A stretch of 62,275 nucleotides of DNA from Rhodospirillales bacterium (GTDB lineage Bacteria; Pseudomonadota; Alphaproteobacteria; Rhodospirillales; Magnetospirillaceae), in assembly GCA_019455065.1 (NCBI GenBank), contig JACFNC010000021.1, positions 1 through 62,275 on the forward strand, in the 5' to 3' direction. Each line of letters begins with the position of its first letter. Position 1 is the first letter of the stretch. Below the pieces are notes generated by a model. That model worked only from the letters and a program-made list of their open reading frames with translations, did not search any database and was not told the origin of the DNA. The translations under genes and the position numbers were made by a program. Of the stretch, positions 18,400 through 28,313 are shown in pieces.

Positions 18400-18822
18400 A
18401 TGTCGGAGCAATCAAACCCGAATGAACTGCTGGCGCTGACCACCGAGATCGTTGCCGCGCATGTGGGCAACAATACGGTCGCGGTCAATGATTTGCCGCA
18501 GCTCATTCAGGACGTGTTCAGGACGCTGGCCAGCGTCGGCGCCGCTCCCGCCCCGACCGACCGCCCCCAACCGGCCGTTCCGGTCAAGAAATCGGTCAAC
18601 CCCGACTACATCATCTGCCTCGAGGACGGCAAGAAGCTGAAAATGCTGAAGCGGCATCTGAAGACGGCGTACAACATGACGCCCGAGGAGTACCGCGAGC
18701 GGTGGTCGCTGCCCGCCGACTATCCGATGGTGGCCCCCAATTACGCAAAGCATCGCAGCTCGCTGGCCAAGAAGATCGGCCTCGGCACCAAGCCGCGCAA
18801 GCGCCGGCGGGCCGCCCAGTAG
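18400..18822 (+). CDS. mucR: MucR/Ros family transcriptional regulator, zinc ligands altered
   Basis: 140 residues from ATG 18400, six bases after GGAG; an in-frame ATG at 18382 lacks a binding site. The N-terminal part (NELLALTTEIVAAHVGNNTV) is the oligomerisation region; the zinc-finger-like domain spans about residues 68-125 (PDYIICLEDGKKLKMLKRHL, TPEEYRERWSLP). Aligned to Ros (C79, C82, H92, H97), this protein has C73, D76, H86 and Y91, so two ligands are changed. Ros homologues that fold without zinc are known. It probably acts as a global repressor of AT-rich promoters. A terminator follows. Confidence 0.93.
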   Translation: MSEQSNPNELLALTTEIVAAHVGNNTVAVNDLPQLIQDVFRTLASVGAAPAPTDRPQPAVPVKKSVNPDYIICLEDGKKLKMLKRHLKTAYNMTPEEYRERWSLPADYPMVAPNYAKHRSSLAKKIGLGTKPRKRRRAAQ

Positions 18823-18840
18823 GCGGCGCGTCGCCCGTCG

Positions 18841-18880
18841 AAGGCGTCGCGAGCAGCGCGCTTGCGGCGCCTTTTCATTT
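18841..18880 (+). terminator. Intrinsic terminator of mucR
   Basis: Arms 18841-18854 and 18860-18873 form a 14-bp stem (two T-G pairs) around the loop AGCGC, followed by TTCATTTGTT. It lies 18 bp after the mucR stop and separates it from fur. Confidence 0.7.
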
Positions 18881-18921
18881 GTTGGTAAGGTTATCAGTAA
18901 AGATTATCGGTCGTGAAAGCC

Positions 18922-19356
18922 ATGCCGTCTCGGATAGAACAGCGATGTATTGAAAAGGGCATGAAGATGACGGAGCAGCGCCGCGTCATCGCCCGTGTCC
19001 TGTCCGACGCCCAGGATCACCCGGACGTCGAGGAGGTTTATCGCCGCGCAACCGCGGTTGATCCTCGCATCAGCATCGCCACGGTTTATCGCACCGTGCG
19101 GCTCTTCGAAGAGGCCGATATCCTGGAGCGTCACGATTTCGGCGACGGCAGGGCGCGCTACGAGGAGGCGCCGAGCAACCATCACGACCATCTCATCGAC
19201 GTGAACTCGGGCAAGGTCATCGAGTTTCAAAGCGACGAGATCGAGGCGCTGCAGCGCGAGATCGCGCGCCGCTACGGCTATCGCCTGATCGGCCACAGGC
19301 TGGAACTCTACGGCGTACCCCTGCAGCAGGACGACGCGGGCAAGGCCTCCAAGTAG
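18922..19356 (+). CDS. fur: Fur family metal-responsive repressor
   Basis: 144 residues. A winged-helix DNA-binding domain (MTEQRRVIARVL, ISIATVYRTVRLFEEADIL) is followed by a dimerisation domain with SNHHDHLIDVNSGKVIEF. The CxxC zinc pair of E. coli Fur is absent, as is normal for alphaproteobacterial Fur/Mur proteins, some of which sense manganese. ATG 18922 is chosen; GTG 18913 is possible, and TTGGTA-17-TATCGG just upstream would give a nearly leaderless message. Precedes miaB, as in many relatives. Confidence 0.93.
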   Translation: MPSRIEQRCIEKGMKMTEQRRVIARVLSDAQDHPDVEEVYRRATAVDPRISIATVYRTVRLFEEADILERHDFGDGRARYEEAPSNHHDHLIDVNSGKVIEFQSDEIEALQREIARRYGYRLIGHRLELYGVPLQQDDAGKASK

Positions 19357-19459
19357 GGGCCTCCGGTTCATTCGCCTCCGCACGACGGCCGCCGCGCCGG
19401 CGCATCGGGCTCCGCCCCGGCGGTCCCGGAACCCGATGAGGAACCCGCCGTCCGGTAAC

Positions 19460-19487
19460 TTGACTTTGAGGGGGCGGGTGTTAGTTT
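19460..19487 (+). promoter_or_regulatory. Weak candidate promoter of the miaB operon
   Basis: TTGACT, 16 bp, TAGTTT in the 209-bp region between fur and miaB. The same region has a 7-bp inverted repeat (CATCGGG at 19403-19409 with CCCGATG at 19432-19438), possibly the end of the fur message. Neither is strong. Confidence 0.27.
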
Positions 19488-19565
19488 CCTTAGTACTGCG
19501 GGGTGCTGACCCCTCGGGGCGCGCGAGTCGGCCGCCGCGTCGCGCTCCGCTTCGGTGAACCTGGA

Positions 19566-20933
19566 TTGGCAAGAAAGCTCTTCATAAAGACCTACGGCTG
19601 CCAGATGAACGTCTACGACTCCGCCCGCATGGCGGACGTCTTGGCGCCTCTCGGCTATGTTCCGGCCTCCGATGCCGACGACGCCGACATGGTCATTCTC
19701 AACACCTGCCACATTCGCGAGAAGGCCGCCGAAAAGGTATTCTCCGAGCTCGGGCGGCTGCGGCCGCTGAAGCAGGCCAAGGCGGCCGCCGGCGGGTCGA
19801 TGATCCTGGCCGTGGCCGGGTGCGTGGCGCAGGCCGAGGGCGAGGAACTGCTGGCGCGCGCCCCCTATGTCGACATCGTGCTGGGGCCGCAGACCTATCA
19901 CAACCTGCCGGAGATGGTGGCGCGCGCCGAGCGCAGCCGCGGCCGCGGCATTCTGGCCACCGATTTTCCCGCCGAAGCGAAATTCGATCATCTGCCCGAG
20001 GCCACCGCGTCGGGCCCGTCCGCCTTTCTCAGTATTCAGGAAGGCTGCGACAAGTTCTGCACCTTCTGCGTCGTGCCCTACACCCGGGGCGCCGAGTATT
20101 CCCGCCCGGCGGCCGCGGTGCTGGCCGAGGCCCGCCGGCTGGTGGACCAGGGGGTGCGCGAGATCACGCTGCTTGGCCAGAACGTGAACGCCTATCACGG
20201 CGCCGCGTCCGACGGCGGCACTTGGGGGCTGGGCCGCCTGCTGCGCGCGTTGGCGGAGATTCCCGGCCTCGAGCGGCTGCGCTACACGACCTCGCATCCG
20301 CGCGACGTCGACGACGAACTGGTGGCGGCGCATCGCGACGTTCCCCAGCTCATGCCCTTCCTCCACCTGCCGGTGCAGGCCGGGTCGGACCGGATTCTGG
20401 CGGCGATGAACCGCAGGCACACGGCCGACGACTACCGCCGCACCGTCGAGCGGCTGCGGTCGACGCGTCCCGACCTCGCGCTTTCCTCGGACTTCATCGT
20501 GGGTTTTCCCGGCGAGAGTGATCGGGATTTCGACGCCACCATGGCGCTGGTGCGCGAAATCGGCTTCATCCAGACCTATTCCTTCAAATACAGCCCCCGC
20601 CCGGGCACGCCGGCCTCGGTGATGGAGCGGCAGGTCCCGGAAGCGGTGAAAAGCGAACGGCTCGCTGCCCTCCAGGAGCTTTTGAACGAGCAGACCGCGG
20701 CCTTCAACGCCGCTTGCGTCGGCCGCGTGATGAGCGTCCTGCTCGACCGGCAGGGGCGGCATGCGGGTCAGCTTCTCGGGCGCAGCCCGTACATGCAGCC
20801 GGTGCACGTCGCGGCCGCCGCCGCGTGTCTCGGCGAGGTCGTCGCGCTGCGGATCGTCGAAGCGCTGCCGAACAGTCTGGCGGCGGAACTGGCGAGCGCT
20901 CGCGACAGGGAAGCCGAAAGGGCATGCGCGTGA
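19566..20933 (+). CDS. miaB: tRNA-2-methylthio-N6-dimethylallyladenosine synthase MiaB
   Basis: 455 residues from TTG 19566. A radical-SAM methylthiotransferase that modifies A37 of tRNAs reading UNN codons. The N-terminal UPF0004 domain begins [19 protein letters not shown] and holds three cluster cysteines (with NTCHIR and AGCVAQ); the radical-SAM motif is CDKFCTFC; a TRAM domain closes the protein. The start is uncertain: TTG 19566 lies directly before the conserved region, GTG 19503 would add 21 residues. First gene of miaB-phoH-ybeY-corC-lnt, joined by overlaps. Confidence 0.95.
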   Translation: MARKLFIKTYGCQMNVYDSARMADVLAPLGYVPASDADDADMVILNTCHIREKAAEKVFSELGRLRPLKQAKAAAGGSMILAVAGCVAQAEGEELLARAPYVDIVLGPQTYHNLPEMVARAERSRGRGILATDFPAEAKFDHLPEATASGPSAFLSIQEGCDKFCTFCVVPYTRGAEYSRPAAAVLAEARRLVDQGVREITLLGQNVNAYHGAASDGGTWGLGRLLRALAEIPGLERLRYTTSHPRDVDDELVAAHRDVPQLMPFLHLPVQAGSDRILAAMNRRHTADDYRRTVERLRSTRPDLALSSDFIVGFPGESDRDFDATMALVREIGFIQTYSFKYSPRPGTPASVMERQVPEAVKSERLAALQELLNEQTAAFNAACVGRVMSVLLDRQGRHAGQLLGRSPYMQPVHVAAAAACLGEVVALRIVEALPNSLAAELASARDREAERACA

Positions 20934-21907
20934 GCCAGCGCTCCTCACAAGCGCGGGTGACCCGGGAATTCGACGACAATACGCTCGTCCACATGCTGTT
21001 CGGGCCCCACAACGCCAATCTCGACCGCATCGAGCGGCAGCTTGGGGTGGCCATGCATTCCCGTGGCAACTCGGTCACCATCTCGGGCAGTTCGGGGCGG
21101 GTCGAAGAGGCGCAGACGGTGCTGGAGACGCTGTACGGCATGCTGCGGCGCGGCCAGATGGTCGAGGCCGGCGACGTCGACGCCGCGCTTCGGATGACCC
21201 AACACGGCACGGAGGCCAACGAGGACTTGGCCATCCACACCCGCAAGCGCCTGATCGGCCCGCGCTCGCCGACCCAGGCGACCTACTTGCGGACGATGGA
21301 CAGCCACGAACTCGTCTTCGCCTTGGGGCCGGCCGGCACCGGCAAGACTTATCTCGCGGTCGCCAAGGCGGTGTCGATGATGCTCAAGGGCGAGGTCGAC
21401 CGCCTCATATTGTCGCGGCCGGCGGTCGAGGCCGGCGAAAGGCTCGGGTTCCTGCCGGGCGACCTGAGGGAAAAGGTCGATCCCTATCTCCGGCCTCTCT
21501 ACGACGCGCTCTATGACATGCTGCCCGGCGATCAGGTGGTGAAGCGTCTGAGCTCGGGCGAAATCGAGGTGGCGCCGCTGGCGTTCATGCGCGGCCGGAC
21601 GCTCGCCAACGCGTTCGTCATTCTCGACGAGGCGCAGAACACGTCGCCGGTGCAGATGAAGATGTTCCTGACCAGGCTGGGCGAGCGCTCGCGGATGGTG
21701 GTCACCGGCGACATGACGCAGGTGGACCTGCCGGCCGGCACCCGCTCCGGCCTGCGCGACGCGCTGGACACCCTGGCCGGGGTGGAGGGCGTCGGCTTCG
21801 TGAACTTCACCGACCGCGACGTCGTGCGGCACGAGCTGGTGACCCGCATCGTGCGCGCCTATGATGCCCGCGAGAAGCGCCGCCCGACGGGCAAGGGGGC
21901 CTCGTGA
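20930..21907 (+). CDS. phoH: PhoH family ATPase
   Basis: 325 residues. A PhoH-like P-loop protein with an N-terminal extension that may bind RNA ([17 protein letters not shown]). Walker A is [16 protein letters not shown] near residue 135 and Walker B is [12 protein letters not shown]. The family is tied to RNA metabolism and ribosome biogenesis, fitting ybeY next to it. GTG 20930 gives a GTGA overlap with miaB and lies six bases after GAAAGG; ATG 20924 is the alternative. Confidence 0.93.
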   Translation: MSQRSSQARVTREFDDNTLVHMLFGPHNANLDRIERQLGVAMHSRGNSVTISGSSGRVEEAQTVLETLYGMLRRGQMVEAGDVDAALRMTQHGTEANEDLAIHTRKRLIGPRSPTQATYLRTMDSHELVFALGPAGTGKTYLAVAKAVSMMLKGEVDRLILSRPAVEAGERLGFLPGDLREKVDPYLRPLYDALYDMLPGDQVVKRLSSGEIEVAPLAFMRGRTLANAFVILDEAQNTSPVQMKMFLTRLGERSRMVVTGDMTQVDLPAGTRSGLRDALDTLAGVEGVGFVNFTDRDVVRHELVTRIVRAYDAREKRRPTGKGAS

Positions 21908-22446
21908 GCGACCGCCCACCCGGACCGGTGATAGCCGTCGAGCTGGCCGCCGAAGCCTGGCGGCAGGCGGTGCCGGATGTCGAGGATATCGTCTCGAAGG
22001 TGGGCGCCATGGCCCTCGGCGCCGGTTCCGCGGCCACGTCGCTGGCGGACCAGGTGGCGCGCATGGAGGTCAGCGTGCTGTTGACCGACGACGCCACCGT
22101 GCACGGCCTCAATCGTCAGTACCGTGGCCAGGACAAGCCGACCAACGTGCTGTCCTTCGCCGCGCTGGACGCGTCGCCGCCGCCGCCCGCATACGGGCCG
22201 CTGCTTCTCGGCGACGTCGTGATCGCCTATGAAACCACCGCCGCCGAGGCCGCCCGCGACGGCAAGACCATTCCTCAACACCTGAGTCACCTCGTGGTGC
22301 ATGGCGTGCTGCACCTCCTCGGCCACGAGCACGAGAACGATGCCGAGGCAGAAGCGATGGAGGCCCTGGAGACCGCCTTGCTGGCGACTCTCGGCATCGC
22401 CGACCCCTATGCTTCGCCGGTGACCGACCACGGCGACCTGCAATGA
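21904..22446 (+). CDS. ybeY: Endoribonuclease YbeY
   Basis: 180 residues. A metal-dependent endoribonuclease in 16S rRNA 3' maturation and ribosome quality control. The zinc site HLVVHGVLHLLGHEHE (H-x3-H-x5-H) is complete, and RGQDKPTNVLSFA is the other family signature. GTG 21904 overlaps the phoH stop; its own stop overlaps corC (ATGA). Confidence 0.95.
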   Translation: MSDRPPGPVIAVELAAEAWRQAVPDVEDIVSKVGAMALGAGSAATSLADQVARMEVSVLLTDDATVHGLNRQYRGQDKPTNVLSFAALDASPPPPAYGPLLLGDVVIAYETTAAEAARDGKTIPQHLSHLVVHGVLHLLGHEHENDAEAEAMEALETALLATLGIADPYASPVTDHGDLQ

Positions 22447-23354
22447 ACGATACCTCTGGCAGTAGACAGCCCCGCGAAGGCGGGGCGGAAGACAGTCAAT
22501 CCCTTCTGGACGGCTTGCGCACCTGGCTCCGCCTCCTGCGACGGGGGCGAAACGGGGAATCGGTTCGGGATACCCTCGAGGAACTGATCGAGGAACGCGA
22601 AGAAGCCGAGATTCCGATCGACGATCACGAGCGCTTGCTGCTCGGCAACGTTCTGCACTTGCGCGACGTAACCGCCAGCGACGTCATGGTGCCGCGCGCC
22701 GACATCGTGGCGGTCGAGGCGCGGACCACGCTGCCCGAGCTGGTCGAAACCTTCACCCGGGCCGGGCACTCCCGGCTGCCCGTCTATCGTGGCACCCTCG
22801 ACGACGTGGTCGGCATGGTCCATATCAAGGACCTGCTGGCGGCCAGCCACAACGGCAAGCCGTTCGCCCTGCCGCGCCTGCTGCGCAAGGTGCTGTTCGT
22901 CTCGCCGTCGATCCGGGTGCTCGACCTGCTGCTGGAGATGCGGCTGAAGCGCACCCACATGGCGCTGGTCGTCGACGAGTATGGGGGCATCGACGGGCTG
23001 GTCACGATCGAAGACCTGGTCGAGCAAATCGTGGGCGAGATCGAGGACGAACACGACCGCGCCGCCGAGCCGGACATGGTGCTGCGCGAAGACGGCGTGA
23101 TGGAGGCCGACGCCCGTACGCCGGTCGAGGAGTTCGAGGAAAAGGTGGGGCCGGTGCTGACCGAGGAGGAACGCGAGGACGTCGACACCCTGGGCGGGCT
23201 GGTGTTCTTCATCGCCGGCCGGGTGCCCAGCCGCGGCGAACTGATCACCCATCCCTCGGGCATGGAGTTCGAAGTGGTCGACGCCGACCCGCGGCGGGTG
23301 AAGCGCGTGCGCATCCGCAACCTGCCCTCCTCCAAAGTGCAAGCGACGGCGTGA
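22443..23354 (+). CDS. corC: CBS-domain hemolysin/CorC family protein
   Basis: 303 residues. Two CBS domains (about residues 70-190; VMVPRADIVAVEA, then HMALVVDEYGGIDGLVTIED) and a C-terminal CorC/HlyC domain (about 210-295) with GGLVFFIAGRVPSRGE. No transmembrane domain, so it is the short soluble form. CorC-like proteins are linked to magnesium and cobalt efflux; CBS domains bind adenine nucleotides. Overlaps ybeY and lnt by four bases each. Confidence 0.9.
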   Translation: MNDTSGSRQPREGGAEDSQSLLDGLRTWLRLLRRGRNGESVRDTLEELIEEREEAEIPIDDHERLLLGNVLHLRDVTASDVMVPRADIVAVEARTTLPELVETFTRAGHSRLPVYRGTLDDVVGMVHIKDLLAASHNGKPFALPRLLRKVLFVSPSIRVLDLLLEMRLKRTHMALVVDEYGGIDGLVTIEDLVEQIVGEIEDEHDRAAEPDMVLREDGVMEADARTPVEEFEEKVGPVLTEEEREDVDTLGGLVFFIAGRVPSRGELITHPSGMEFEVVDADPRRVKRVRIRNLPSSKVQATA

Positions 23355-24943
23355 GCGGGCGGCCGGCGCCGGGCGCATCCGTCGCCGCCCTGGCCGCGGC
23401 GATCCGCGGCCTCGGGGGGTGGCGGCGCCGGCTGCTCGCGATCGCCTTGGGGGCGGCGGCGGCGCTGGCCCTGCCGCCGCTCCATTGGGTGCCCGTGCTG
23501 TGGCTGGCCTTTCCGGGCCTGGTGTGGCTCGCCGACGGCGGCACCGGCCGGCGCGGCGCCTTCGGGGCGGGCTGGTGGTTCGGTTTCGGCCATTTCTCGG
23601 CCGGCCTCTACTGGGTGTCCCACGCCCTGCTGACCGACCCGGCACGGTTCGGCTGGATGATTCCCTTCGCGGTGTTCGGGCTGGGGGGCGTGCTGGCGGT
23701 GTTCCCGGCGCTGGCGGTGCTGGCGATGCGCCTGTCGGGTGCCCGGGGGGCGGGTCGCGTGTCCGTGCTGGCGGGCGCCTGGACGATCGGCGAATGGCTG
23801 CGCTCCTGGATGTTCACCGGCTTTCCCTGGAACCTGACGGGAACGGTGTGGATGCCCTCCGACGCCATGCTGCAGTTCGCGGCGCTGACCGGGGCCTACG
23901 GCCTCAGCCTGGTGACGGTGCTGGCGGCGGCGCTGCCGGCGGTGCTCGGCGATCCCTGGCCGGCGGCCCGGCAATGGGGAGCGGCGGCGGCGGGAATCGC
24001 CCTCCTGGCGGTGGTATGGGCCGGCGGAGCGCTGCGGCTGGCCACCGCCGATTCCGGCTATGTCGATGGCGTCCGCCTGCGGCTGGTGCAGGCCAACATC
24101 GCGCAAAACCACAAATGGCGCGACGACCTGCGGCGGCGCAATCTGGCCGATCACGTGGCGCTCAGCCGCGCCCCCGGATTCGAGGGGGCGACTCATGTCG
24201 TATGGCCTGAAACCGCGGCCCCCTATTTCCTGACGACCGACGCCGGCGCGCGGCAGGCGGTGGCCTCGGCCGCCCCGCCCGGCGGCGCGGTGCTGACCGG
24301 GGCGCCCCGCGCCACGCCGCCAGGCGAGGCGCCCTTTCAGGTGTGGAACAGCCTGATCGCGGTCGACCCGAGCGGTGCCGTGACCGGCGTCTACGACAAG
24401 GCCCATCTGGTCCCCTTCGGCGAGTACGTGCCGCTGCGCGGACTTCTGCCCATCGCCAAGATCACCCACGGCGGCACCGATTTCTCCGCCGGTCCGGGGC
24501 CGCGCACGATGGCCGTCCCCGGTCTGCCGCCGTTCAGCCCGCTGATCTGCTACGAGGGGATATTTCCTGCGGCGGTGGTCGGCGACGGCGCGCGGCCGGC
24601 GTGGTTGCTCAACGTCACCAACGATGCGTGGTTCGGTTTCAGCGCCGGGCCGTATCAGCACCTCGCCGCCGCGCGGATGCGCGCGATCGAGGAGGGCCTA
24701 CCCCTGGTGCGCGCCGCCAACACCGGCATATCGGTGGTCACCGACGCCTACGGCCGCGTCGTGGCGGGGATTGGGCTTGGAAAACGGGGGGTTGTCGACA
24801 GCGGTCTGCCCGCCCCGCTCGTTGGTCTTACCCCCTTTGCGTGGCTTGGCGTCGCGGTGCCGCTTTTGTTGTCTCTTGCGTTCGGTTTAGTGGGGATGAT
24901 CGGCGACAAGTTTTCGCTGATGAAAGCGAGTCTCAAGCCATGA
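23351..24943 (+). CDS. lnt: Apolipoprotein N-acyltransferase
   Basis: 530 residues. Adds the third acyl chain to lipoproteins in the inner membrane. About six hydrophobic helices occupy the first 230 residues, then a nitrilase-type domain. The catalytic triad is visible as Glu287 (VWPETA), Lys350 (YDKAHLVPFGEY) and Cys400 (LICYEGIF), spaced as in E. coli Lnt. GTG 23351 overlaps the corC TGA. In Sinorhizobium the orthologue (actA) is followed by an HTH gene, as here. Confidence 0.95.
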   Translation: MSGRPAPGASVAALAAAIRGLGGWRRRLLAIALGAAAALALPPLHWVPVLWLAFPGLVWLADGGTGRRGAFGAGWWFGFGHFSAGLYWVSHALLTDPARFGWMIPFAVFGLGGVLAVFPALAVLAMRLSGARGAGRVSVLAGAWTIGEWLRSWMFTGFPWNLTGTVWMPSDAMLQFAALTGAYGLSLVTVLAAALPAVLGDPWPAARQWGAAAAGIALLAVVWAGGALRLATADSGYVDGVRLRLVQANIAQNHKWRDDLRRRNLADHVALSRAPGFEGATHVVWPETAAPYFLTTDAGARQAVASAAPPGGAVLTGAPRATPPGEAPFQVWNSLIAVDPSGAVTGVYDKAHLVPFGEYVPLRGLLPIAKITHGGTDFSAGPGPRTMAVPGLPPFSPLICYEGIFPAAVVGDGARPAWLLNVTNDAWFGFSAGPYQHLAAARMRAIEEGLPLVRAANTGISVVTDAYGRVVAGIGLGKRGVVDSGLPAPLVGLTPFAWLGVAVPLLLSLAFGLVGMIGDKFSLMKASLKP

Positions 24944-24961
24944 CTGATACAAATATGCATG

Positions 24962-24990
24962 TTGACTTGCATTCATTCAGACGACTAATG
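24962..24990 (+). promoter_or_regulatory. Candidate promoter of the HTH regulator gene
   Basis: TTGACT (24962-24967) and CTAATG after 17 bp, in the 108-bp gap after lnt. The AT-rich flank around ATGCAT (24954-24963) could hold an operator, but no clear dyad was found. Confidence 0.35.
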
Positions 24991-25051
24991 TGAGGCCGAC
25001 ACCCGGTACGTTAGACTCACCCAAACGTGTAAGCTTCTTGCGGATAAACAC

Positions 25052-25549
25052 ATGGTTTCTGCCGTTCAGACCAAAGACAAGACCGCTCCCGTGCGCCGTT
25101 CCGGTCGTGGGCGGACGCCCTCGGGCAAACCCAATCCCATCGACGTCCACGTCGGCAGCCGCGTGCGCCTGCGTCGGACGCTTCTCGGGATGAGCCAGGA
25201 AAAGCTGGGCGAGGCGATCGGGTTGACCTTCCAGCAGGTTCAGAAGTACGAGCGCGGCGCCAACCGCATCGGAGCAAGCCGCCTGTTCGACCTGAGCCGC
25301 GTCCTCGACGTGCCGGTTTCGTTCTTCTTCGACGACATGTCGGACGAGACGTCGGCCCAGAGCCCGCGCCTCATCTCCGGCCTCTCCGAGGAACCGGCGC
25401 CGTTCGAGGCCGATCCGATGACCAAGCGCGAAACCCTCGAGCTGGTGCGCGCCTACTATCGGATCACCGACGCCAACGTTCGCAAACGCATCTTCGAGTT
25501 GGCCAAGGCCCTCGCCAACGCCAGCGAGGCGGTACCCGAAGTCAAGTGA
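25052..25549 (+). CDS. Xre-family HTH regulator (PhrR/PraR-like)
   Basis: 165 residues. A basic N-terminal tail is followed by a lambda-repressor-type HTH (about residues 33-90): RVRLRRTLLGMSQEKLGEAI, then GLTFQQVQKYERGANRIGAS. The C-terminal half is helical (ETLELVRAYYRITDANVRKR). Sequence and position between lnt and metK match the rhizobial regulator studied as PhrR/PraR, involved in acid response and surface or quorum traits. Its targets in this organism are unknown. Confidence 0.87.
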   Translation: MVSAVQTKDKTAPVRRSGRGRTPSGKPNPIDVHVGSRVRLRRTLLGMSQEKLGEAIGLTFQQVQKYERGANRIGASRLFDLSRVLDVPVSFFFDDMSDETSAQSPRLISGLSEEPAPFEADPMTKRETLELVRAYYRITDANVRKRIFELAKALANASEAVPEVK

Positions 25550-25783
25550 TCGGGCCGAGCCCGCGGCCCCGGTCCGTGCCCGGTCTTGGCGCGGGCCGGG
25601 CCGAATGACCTTGACGGCAATCCCAAAGCCTGCAAGAAAATGTCGGCTCCGCTGAGCGGGGCTCGGCAAAGGCGGCTCGCTGTCCAGGGCGAGTATTCGT
25701 TCGCCGACGGGCGCATCTCTCGGTTCGTTCCATTGATGCCCTAGTCTCCAATAGTCATTACCAATCGGCCGGGAGGGTGATAA
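25550..25783 (+). other. metK leader region with inverted repeats, no recognised riboswitch
   Basis: The 234 bp before metK. Near its start (25552-25605) GC-rich arms such as GAGCCCGCG and CGCGGGCCGGGC could fold as a long hairpin and may end the HTH message. At 25646-25662 GCTCCGC and GCGGGGC form a 7-bp hairpin with a TGA loop. TTGATG (25733-25738) is a possible -35. I looked for SAM-II and SAM/SAH riboswitch cores and did not recognise either. A strong GGGAGGGTG precedes the ATG. Confidence 0.4.
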
Positions 25784-26953
<1,170 letters not shown>

Positions 26954-27676
26954 GGACAAGGACGGGTATTCCTCCCGGCCGGCATTCTACGGGCGGCGCC
27001 GCGGCAAGACGCTGCGGCGCACCCCGCGCGCCCTGCTCGACACGCTCCTGCCGCGGCTGGTCATCCCATGCCCGGCCGAAGGCGAGCTTCTCGATCCGCG
27101 CGCCTTGTTCCCCGGGCCCGTGCGTGCCGTCTGGCTCGAAATCGGATTCGGCGGGGGCGAGCATCTGGCGGACCAGGCGCTGGCGCATCCGGACGTCGGG
27201 ATCATCGGCTGCGAGGTCTTTCTGAACGGGATCGCCTCGCTGCTGGGCCACGTCGAGGCCAAGGCCATCGACAACGTCCGCATCTTTCCCGACGACGCGC
27301 GGCGCCTATTTCCCGCACTGCCGCCGGCCAGCATGGAAAAGGTGTTCCTGCTGTTTCCCGATCCCTGGCCGAAGAAGCGCCACGCGGAACGGCGCTTCAT
27401 CAGCCCCGCCAATCTGGACGAGATCGCCCGCCTGCTGGTCGATGGCGGCGAGTTGCGGGTCGCCAGCGACGATTCGGGCTACGTGGAGTGGACGTTGCGC
27501 CATGTGGGGGCGCATGCATGCTTTGCCGGCCCCGACGGCGACCCCGCCTCATGGCGCGAGCGGCCGGCCGACTGGCCGCCCACGCGGTACGAGGCCAAGG
27601 CTCTGGGCCAGGGTCGCACGCCCGGCTTCCTGCTCTACCACCGGCGGCCACGCACCCGTTAAAGGACTAAAAACGC

Positions 27677-27704
27677 TTGTAACGGTGCGCCGGATCACTA
27701 TAGT
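27677..27704 (+). promoter_or_regulatory. Promoter of the rimP-nusA-infB operon
   Basis: TTGTAA (27677-27682), 16 bp, TATAGT (27699-27704), giving a start near 27711. The leader of about 100 bases contains two hairpins, the second followed by a T-run, before the rimP start. Good match to consensus and well placed. Confidence 0.6.
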
Positions 27705-27726
27705 AACCGCGACACATTCTTGTGGT

Positions 27727-27742
27727 CCTGCCGCGGGGCAGG
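27727..27742 (+). other. First hairpin of the rimP leader
   Basis: CCTGCC, loop GCGG, GGCAGG: a 6-bp stem. Bases 27722-27728 (GTGGTCC) resemble the 5' arm of the following terminator (GTGGGCC), so they could pair with its 3' arm and act as an antiterminator that competes with this hairpin. Confidence 0.5.
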
Positions 27743-27751
27743 GTTGTAAGG

Positions 27752-27780
27752 GTGGGCCGTTGGCCCACTTTTTTGTTTTT
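27752..27780 (+). terminator. Intrinsic terminator/attenuator in the rimP leader
   Basis: GTGGGCC, loop GTT, GGCCCAC (7-bp perfect stem), followed by TTTTTTGTTTTT. It is the best terminator in the window and lies between the operon promoter and rimP, so transcription must read through it. It is too far from trmB to be only that gene's end, although it could serve both. Confidence 0.8.
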
Positions 27781-27812
27781 AGAGGCTAGTGATAGAGTCG
27801 CAGGTCGTCAGC

Positions 27813-28307
27813 ATGGACCGGCAGGACCGTATCGAACGGCTGGTCGTGCCCTCGCTCGAGGCCATGGGTTACGAGTTGGTGCGGATTCAGATGCAGGGCC
27901 GGCAGCGGCCGACCTTGCAGGTGATGGCGGAACGGCGTGACCGGCGGCCGATGACGGTCGAGGACTGTGCCGACATAAGCCGCGCGCTGTCGGCCATCCT
28001 TGACGTCGAGGACCCCATCCAGGGTGCCTATGTGCTCGAGGTCAGCTCGCCCGGCATCGACCGGCCACTGGTGCGGCCCGACGACTACGCGCGGTTCGCC
28101 GGGTTCGAGGCGCGCGTCGAGACGGGGCAGCCGGTGGACGGGCGCAAGCGGTTTCGCGGGCAGTTGCTCGGCCTCGATCCGGCGGGCAATGTCCGTCTGG
28201 CGGTCGAGACCGGCGAGGTGTCCGTGCCGTTTGCGCACATACAACGCGCCAAGCTGGTGCTGACCGATGCACTCATCGCGGCCACGACAAAGGGACAGGA
28301 AGTCTAG
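27813..28307 (+). CDS. rimP: Ribosome maturation factor RimP
   Basis: 164 residues. Helps assemble the 30S subunit. Family segments: RIERLVVPSLEAMGYELVRI, then DISRALSAILDVEDPI and LEVSSPGIDRPLVRPDDYARF. ATG 27813 is used because the conserved part starts just after it; GTG 27789, eight codons earlier, is possible. First gene of rimP-nusA-ylxR-infB-rbfA-truB. Confidence 0.95.
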   Translation: MDRQDRIERLVVPSLEAMGYELVRIQMQGRQRPTLQVMAERRDRRPMTVEDCADISRALSAILDVEDPIQGAYVLEVSSPGIDRPLVRPDDYARFAGFEARVETGQPVDGRKRFRGQLLGLDPAGNVRLAVETGEVSVPFAHIQRAKLVLTDALIAATTKGQEV

Positions 28308-28313
28308 CGTCAT

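Noticed and set aside
25550-25783. A SAM-II or SAM/SAH riboswitch before metK
   Set aside because: I could not find the conserved core of either class; only generic GC hairpins are present.
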